This document shows, one piece after another, positions 8,687-12,141 of a stretch of DNA of 12,141 bases; the first letter of the stretch is position 1; each line of letters begins with the position of its first letter. The notes below the pieces were generated by a model. It was not told the origin of the DNA and ran no database searches. It saw nothing but the letters and a program-made list of their open reading frames with translations. Origin of the DNA: Clostridiales bacterium (GTDB lineage Bacteria > Bacillota_A > Clostridia > Christensenellales > Aristaeellaceae). The stretch spans positions 1-12,141 of the forward strand of contig JAIKWN010000150.1 in the NCBI GenBank assembly GCA_024684665.1, written 5' to 3'. Position numbers and translations under genes: made by a program.

Positions 8687-9742
8687 ATGACGAAAGCACA
8701 GAAAACCCCGATGAAGATCCGGCCGAAGTCCGAAATCGGCATTCCCGTCTTCATGCAGTTCTACGCGAAATACGAAGCGGTTATCGCCCTATGCTTCCTG
8801 GTTCTCTTCATCGTGATCCCGGTTACGGCCAACAAGCGGTACGTCACGAACGTCATGATCGACTGCTGCCGCTACAGCGTGCTCGCCCTGTCGCTCAACC
8901 TTCTGGCGGGCTTCATGGGCATGACCTCGCTGGGGCACGCTGCATTCTACGGCATAGGCGCTTATACCGCGGCCATTATGTCCACGCGGCTCGGCACGCC
9001 GTTCCTCGTCAACTTCCTCTGCGCTTTTGTGATCGCAGGCGCGTTCGGTTTTGTCGTCGGCCTGCCGACGCTGCGCATCAAGGGACGGTACCTGCCGATC
9101 ATCACGATGGGCTTCTGTGAGATCATCCGCCTTGTAGAGCTGAACTGGATGAGTTTCACCCGCGGCGCGATGGGCATCGGCAATATCCCGACTTTTTTCC
9201 TCTTCGGCATCAGGCTGAAAGAGCCGCTGCAGCGCTTCGCGATTGCGCTCATCATGGCGCTCATCACGCTCTGGATCGTGCATGCCATCGTGAACTCCAG
9301 AACCGGCCGCGCGATCATGACGATCCGCGACGACGAAACGGCTGCCAGCTTCATGGGCATTCACGTCTTTCATTACAAGGTGCTGATCTTCACGATTTCC
9401 GCCGCGCTGGCCGGCGTCGCCGGCGCGTTCTACGCCCATAATACGAAATTCATCGACTCCACGCTCTTCACGTTCGACGAATCGATTACGATCCTCTGCA
9501 TGATCATCCTGGGCGGCATGGGAAGCATCCCCGGAAGCATTATTGGTGCTATCATCTTTGCCATCCTGCCGGAACTCCTGCGCGACTATGTGCAGTACCG
9601 CCCGATCATCTACGGCATGATCATCATCATCATGGTCATCGTCCGTCCCAAGGGCATCCTCGGCGGCTACAACGCCAAATACATCCGTCAGAAGATGCGC
9701 GCCGCTGGACAGGCGGACGGAAAGGAGGCGCTCCGTGGCTGA
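8687..9742 (+). CDS. livM: branched-chain amino acid ABC transporter permease LivM
   Basis: This is the second permease subunit (351 residues), pairing with LivH in the cytoplasmic membrane. A polar N-terminal tail of about 30 residues precedes the first helix (31-48). Family marks are SLNLLAGFMGMTSLGHAAFYGIGAY (69-93), TLRIKGRYLPIITMGF (128-143), TRGAMGIGNIP (158-168, usually TGG-x-G), the coupling loop IRDDETAASFMGI (213-225) and ILGGMGSIPGSIIGA (274-288). It ends in VRPKGILGG and a charged tail. The ATG follows a seven-G tract and GGAG in a 13-base gap after livH. The 3' end overlaps livG by eight bases, which suggests translational coupling. Confidence 0.95.
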   Translation: MTKAQKTPMKIRPKSEIGIPVFMQFYAKYEAVIALCFLVLFIVIPVTANKRYVTNVMIDCCRYSVLALSLNLLAGFMGMTSLGHAAFYGIGAYTAAIMSTRLGTPFLVNFLCAFVIAGAFGFVVGLPTLRIKGRYLPIITMGFCEIIRLVELNWMSFTRGAMGIGNIPTFFLFGIRLKEPLQRFAIALIMALITLWIVHAIVNSRTGRAIMTIRDDETAASFMGIHVFHYKVLIFTISAALAGVAGAFYAHNTKFIDSTLFTFDESITILCMIILGGMGSIPGSIIGAIIFAILPELLRDYVQYRPIIYGMIIIIMVIVRPKGILGGYNAKYIRQKMRAAGQADGKEALRG

Positions 9743-10502
9743 AACCATCCTGACCGTCGAAAAGGTCTCCCAGCACTTCGAAGGCCTGATTGCCGTGAAT
9801 GAGGTTTCCCTGCATGTCGACAAGGGGGAGATTGTCGGAATCATCGGGCCGAACGGCGCCGGCAAGACGACGCTTTTCAACGCGATCACCGGTCTTACGA
9901 CGCCGACGAAGGGCCGTATCATTTACCGGGATACAGACATCACGCGCCTTAAAGCCTACCAGATCACAAAGCTGGGGCTTGCGCGCACTTTCCAGAACAT
10001 CCGCCTCTGCGGCGGCATGACGGCGCTCGACAACGTCATGGTCGGCGCGCACAGCCATCTGTCTTCCGGCATCCTCAGCCAGGTCTTCCGCCTGCCCCGG
10101 CACCGCGCCGACGAAAAGGCTGCCTACGAAAAGGCCATGGAAGTGCTGGAACTCACCGGCCTCACCGAATACCGCTACGAATACGCGACGAGCCTTCCCT
10201 ATGGCCTGCAGCGCCGCCTGGAGATCGCCAGGGCCATCGCGACGGAGCCGGAGCTGCTGCTCTTCGACGAGCCCGCCGCGGGCATGAACGAGCAGGAGAC
10301 CTCCGATCTCATGGAATTCATCCTGCGCGTGCGGGAGATGGGGTACACCATCCTCCTGATCGAGCACGATATGCGCCTCGTCATGAATATCTGCGACCGC
10401 ATCCACGTGCTGGACCACGGCGCGTTGATCGCGGAAGGCGTACCCGCGGAGATTCGCAGCAATCCGGACGTGATCGCGGCGTATCTCGGAAAGGAGGCGT
10501 AA
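9735..10502 (+). CDS. livG: branched-chain amino acid ABC transporter ATP-binding protein LivG
   Basis: This is one of the two cytoplasmic ATPases that power the LivHM channel (255 residues). Walker A is GPNGAGKT (38-45). The Q-loop glutamine is Q87 in LARTFQNIRLC, the LivG type. The ABC signature is LPYGLQRRLEIARA (154-167), close to the LivG form LSYGQQRRLEIARA. Walker B is ELLLFDEPAAGMN (173-185) and the switch histidine is H211 in LLIEHDM. It starts with GTG, set by AAAGGAGG six bases upstream, inside the end of livM. It stops two bases before the livF ATG. All catalytic residues are present, so it should be active. Confidence 0.95.
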   Translation: MAETILTVEKVSQHFEGLIAVNEVSLHVDKGEIVGIIGPNGAGKTTLFNAITGLTTPTKGRIIYRDTDITRLKAYQITKLGLARTFQNIRLCGGMTALDNVMVGAHSHLSSGILSQVFRLPRHRADEKAAYEKAMEVLELTGLTEYRYEYATSLPYGLQRRLEIARAIATEPELLLFDEPAAGMNEQETSDLMEFILRVREMGYTILLIEHDMRLVMNICDRIHVLDHGALIAEGVPAEIRSNPDVIAAYLGKEA

Positions 10503-10504
10503 GC

Positions 10505-11212
10505 ATGGCGCTTCTCGAAATCCGCGACCTTGTCGTCAGCTATGGCGCGATCAAGGCCGTCAAAGGGATCAGCCTGGACGTCGATAAGGGCGAGCTCGTC
10601 ACGCTGATCGGCGCGAACGGAGCAGGAAAGTCCACCATCATGAAAGCCGTCTCCGGCATCGTACGCCCGCAGAGCGGTACCATCACCTTTGACGGAAAGG
10701 CGATCCAGACCAGCCCTTCCCATCGCATCGTGCAGCTCGGCCTCTGCCAGATCCCGGAGGGGCGGCAGGTATTCCCCAAGATGAGCGTCCAGGAAAACCT
10801 TGAGATGGGTGCGTATACGCGAAGCGGCAGCCATCAGAAGGACGCCGACGAGATGTACGCCATGTTCCCCGTCCTGGGTGAGCGCAGGCGGCAGATGGCC
10901 GGTACGCTCTCCGGCGGCGAGCAGCAGATGCTGGCCGTTGCGCGTGCCATGATGGGCAAGCCGAAGCTTCTCATGCTGGATGAACCGAGCCTCGGCCTCG
11001 CGCCCCTCATTGTGCAGGACATCTTCGGAATGCTACAGCGCATCCGTGCCGCCGGGACGACCATCCTGCTCGTGGAGCAGAACGCGCGCATGGCACTCGG
11101 CATCTCGGACCGTGCATACGTCATCGAAACGGGGCGCATCGTACTCTCCGGCACCGGCAGCGAGCTTCTTCACAACGACCGCGTCATCGAATTCTTCCTC
11201 GGAGGAAAATAA
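10505..11212 (+). CDS. livF: branched-chain amino acid ABC transporter ATP-binding protein LivF
   Basis: This is the second ATPase of the importer (235 residues), expected to pair with LivG. Walker A is GANGAGKST (36-44), and the Q-loop lies in CQIPEGRQVFPKMSVQENL (81-99), a strong LivF mark. The signature is LSGGEQQMLAVARA (135-148) and Walker B is LLMLDEPSLGLAP (155-167). The switch position is Gln in LLVEQNA (Q192) rather than His, which is normal for LivF and not a defect. The ATG has AAAGGAGG seven bases upstream, overlapping the livG stop region, so the two ATPases are tightly linked. It ends 18 bases before the hydrolase-family gene. Confidence 0.95.
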   Translation: MALLEIRDLVVSYGAIKAVKGISLDVDKGELVTLIGANGAGKSTIMKAVSGIVRPQSGTITFDGKAIQTSPSHRIVQLGLCQIPEGRQVFPKMSVQENLEMGAYTRSGSHQKDADEMYAMFPVLGERRRQMAGTLSGGEQQMLAVARAMMGKPKLLMLDEPSLGLAPLIVQDIFGMLQRIRAAGTTILLVEQNARMALGISDRAYVIETGRIVLSGTGSELLHNDRVIEFFLGGK

Positions 11213-11230
11213 ACGCATACGGAGGCAGCC

Positions 11231-11740
11231 ATGAAACACAATCAGCCGACCCTGACGGACGAAGTCACGCTTACGTTGCGCGGTCTCTGCCACAAGCGCG
11301 CGATCTGCATGTACCGTGTCCTTGAAAACGCGGAGGCGGAGGGAATGGATCCTGCGTTCCTCTGGAAATCCCTGCGCGAATACGGCTATGACACGGGGAA
11401 AAACATCGAAAAGGCCATGGAGGATCCTTCTGATCTGACCGAGTTTTCCCGCCATTTCGGCGTCGGCCTGGACAGGAACATCTACGAGATGGAAACGGTT
11501 GAGGCGAACGACAAACGCTTCGAGCTGAAATTCCACTACTGCCCCTTCGTTGAGAAGTGGCGCATGCTCGGTATCCCTGAGGAGAAGCTTCCCCGCCTCT
11601 GTGATCTTGCGATGCAGGGGGACCATGGGGTAGGCGAAATCTTTGAAAAACATGGCATACGCTTCACGCTCGGAAGGACGATCGCGGATGGGAACCCGAC
11701 CTGCGACCTGCTCTTCACAAAAGAGAGCGGAGAAGCCTGA
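11231..11740 (+). CDS. L-2-amino-thiazoline-4-carboxylic acid hydrolase family protein
   Basis: This is a cytoplasmic protein of 169 residues without a signal peptide or membrane segment. The C-terminal half resembles the ATC_hydrolase family: FELKFHYCPFVEKWRMLG (97-114), then LCDLAMQGDHGV (123-134), then RTIADGNPTCDLLFTK (149-164). The spaced Cys/His/Asp residues (H102, C104, C124, D125, D131, C158, D159) fit the family. The N-terminal half is helical and variable. The founding Pseudomonas enzyme opens the thiazoline ring of L-ATC on the way to L-cysteine, but most relatives are untested, so ring-opening of another imported solute is equally possible. It has GGAGG before the ATG, follows livF by 18 bases and lies before the binding protein, so it is an integral operon member. 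The family call comes from memory of the motif pattern. Confidence 0.7.
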   Translation: MKHNQPTLTDEVTLTLRGLCHKRAICMYRVLENAEAEGMDPAFLWKSLREYGYDTGKNIEKAMEDPSDLTEFSRHFGVGLDRNIYEMETVEANDKRFELKFHYCPFVEKWRMLGIPEEKLPRLCDLAMQGDHGVGEIFEKHGIRFTLGRTIADGNPTCDLLFTKESGEA

Positions 11741-11747
11741 ATCCGTC

Positions 11748-11769
11748 TATATGCCCGGAAGGGCGTATA
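11748..11769 (+). promoter_or_regulatory. GNRA-capped hairpin before the binding-protein gene
   Basis: TATATGCCC (11748-11756) pairs with GGGCGTATA (11761-11769) over nine bp, including one U-G pair, around a GGAA tetraloop. No T-run follows, so it is unlikely to terminate. It lies in the 56-base gap between the hydrolase and binding-protein genes, twelve bases before the AAAGGAG ribosome site (11781-11787). A likely role is protecting or processing the 5' end of a more abundant binding-protein message (inference). Confidence 0.5.
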
Positions 11770-11796
11770 AATACAAAAGCAAAGGAGATCCGTACC

Positions 11797-12141
11797 ATGA
11801 AGAAGTTCCTCACTCTGGCGCTCGCACTCATGCTGACCCTTTGCCTTGCCTCGGCCTTTGCGGACGGGCTCGGCGATCCCGTGTATATCGCGTGGGTTGG
11901 CCCGCTGACCGGCGACAGCTCCAACGACGGTATCACGGAGCAGAATACCCTGACCCTCGCCGTCAAGGCCATCAACGACAAGGGCGGCATCCTGGGCCAT
12001 GAGCTCGTCATCGACTATTATGACGACGCGGCCAACGCGAACGAGGCGATCAACATTGCCAACAAGATCATCGACGAGGACAAGTACATCGCCGTGATCG
12101 GCAGCTACACCTCCACCACCTCCATGAATATGGCGTACATC
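11797..12141 (+). CDS. livJ: ABC transporter substrate-binding protein, LivJ/LivK type (partial, 3' end outside)
   Basis: The first 115 residues are present; the gene continues past the right edge. A signal peptide (MKKFLTLALALMLTLCLASAFA, about 1-22) ends in AFA before Asp23, as for signal peptidase I. The only Cys (16) lies in LTLC, a poor lipobox because the residue before it is Leu. The mature part begins with the type I periplasmic-binding fold of the Leu/Ile/Val group: VYIAWVGPLTGDSS (29-42), AVKAINDKGGILGHELVIDYYDDAANANEAI (55-85) and YIAVIGSYTSTTSMNMA (97-113). In this family the Ser/Thr loop after VIG contacts the amino acid backbone. AAAGGAG lies nine bases before the ATG. It should deliver substrate to LivHMGF. 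Ligand identity needs the missing part. Confidence 0.92.
   Translation, partial: MKKFLTLALALMLTLCLASAFADGLGDPVYIAWVGPLTGDSSNDGITEQNTLTLAVKAINDKGGILGHELVIDYYDDAANANEAINIANKIIDEDKYIAVIGSYTSTTSMNMAYI

Noticed and set aside
7468..9922. Long minus-strand open frames opposite livH and livM
   Set aside because: Same codon-aligned effect; rich in Asp, Arg and His from reversed hydrophobic codons, with no family resemblance or ribosome sites.
10690..10720. LivF Gln192 in place of the switch histidine as a sign of a dead ATPase
   Set aside because: Gln at this place (VEQNA) is usual in the LivF family; Walker A, Walker B and signature motifs are intact.

Overview
The window looks like chromosomal DNA of a moderately GC-rich member of the Bacillota, probably class Clostridia. 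Three things suggest this: a RemA/RemB (DUF370) gene at the head of a gyrB-gyrA operon, strong Shine-Dalgarno sites of the AAAGGAGG type, and strict sigma-A promoters. Genus and species cannot be resolved from the sequence. No rRNA, tRNA, CRISPR array, insertion sequence or phage gene was found.

Layout. (1) Bases 1-898: two small rightward genes, a 55-residue single-pass membrane protein and a 185-residue membrane protein with a bacterial PH-like domain. They end at a hairpin terminator near 981-1025 that they share with the convergent operon. (2) Bases 1031-7399: a leftward housekeeping operon read remB - gyrB - gyrA - asnS (DUF370 regulator, both gyrase subunits, asparaginyl-tRNA synthetase). 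Spacing is tight, and one very good promoter lies upstream (TTGAAA, 17 bases, TATAAT). The gene order recalls the Bacillota origin region (recF-remB-gyrB-gyrA), but recF, dnaN and dnaA are absent and transport genes lie upstream instead. (3) Bases 7400-7779: a divergent control region with promoters for both sides, two 10-bp palindromes and a leader hairpin. (4) Bases 7780-12141: a rightward branched-chain/polar amino acid ABC transporter operon, livH-livM-livG-livF, then a gene of the L-2-amino-thiazoline-4-carboxylate (ATC) hydrolase family, then the secreted substrate-binding protein, which runs off the right edge.

How they work together. GyrA and GyrB form the A2B2 gyrase that introduces negative supercoils; asnS is co-directional and probably co-transcribed. 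LivH and LivM form the membrane channel, LivG and LivF the ATPase pair, and the binding protein captures the substrate outside. The hydrolase between the ATPases and the binding protein suggests that the imported solute may not be simple leucine, isoleucine or valine, but may be linked to a substrate that is opened or hydrolysed after uptake.

Most of the window is ordinary core biology. The points most worth a second look are the hydrolase inside the liv operon, the glycine in the GyrA quinolone pocket, the altered GyrA-box, the palindromes and hairpins of the liv control region, and the binding protein's signal peptide without a lipobox.
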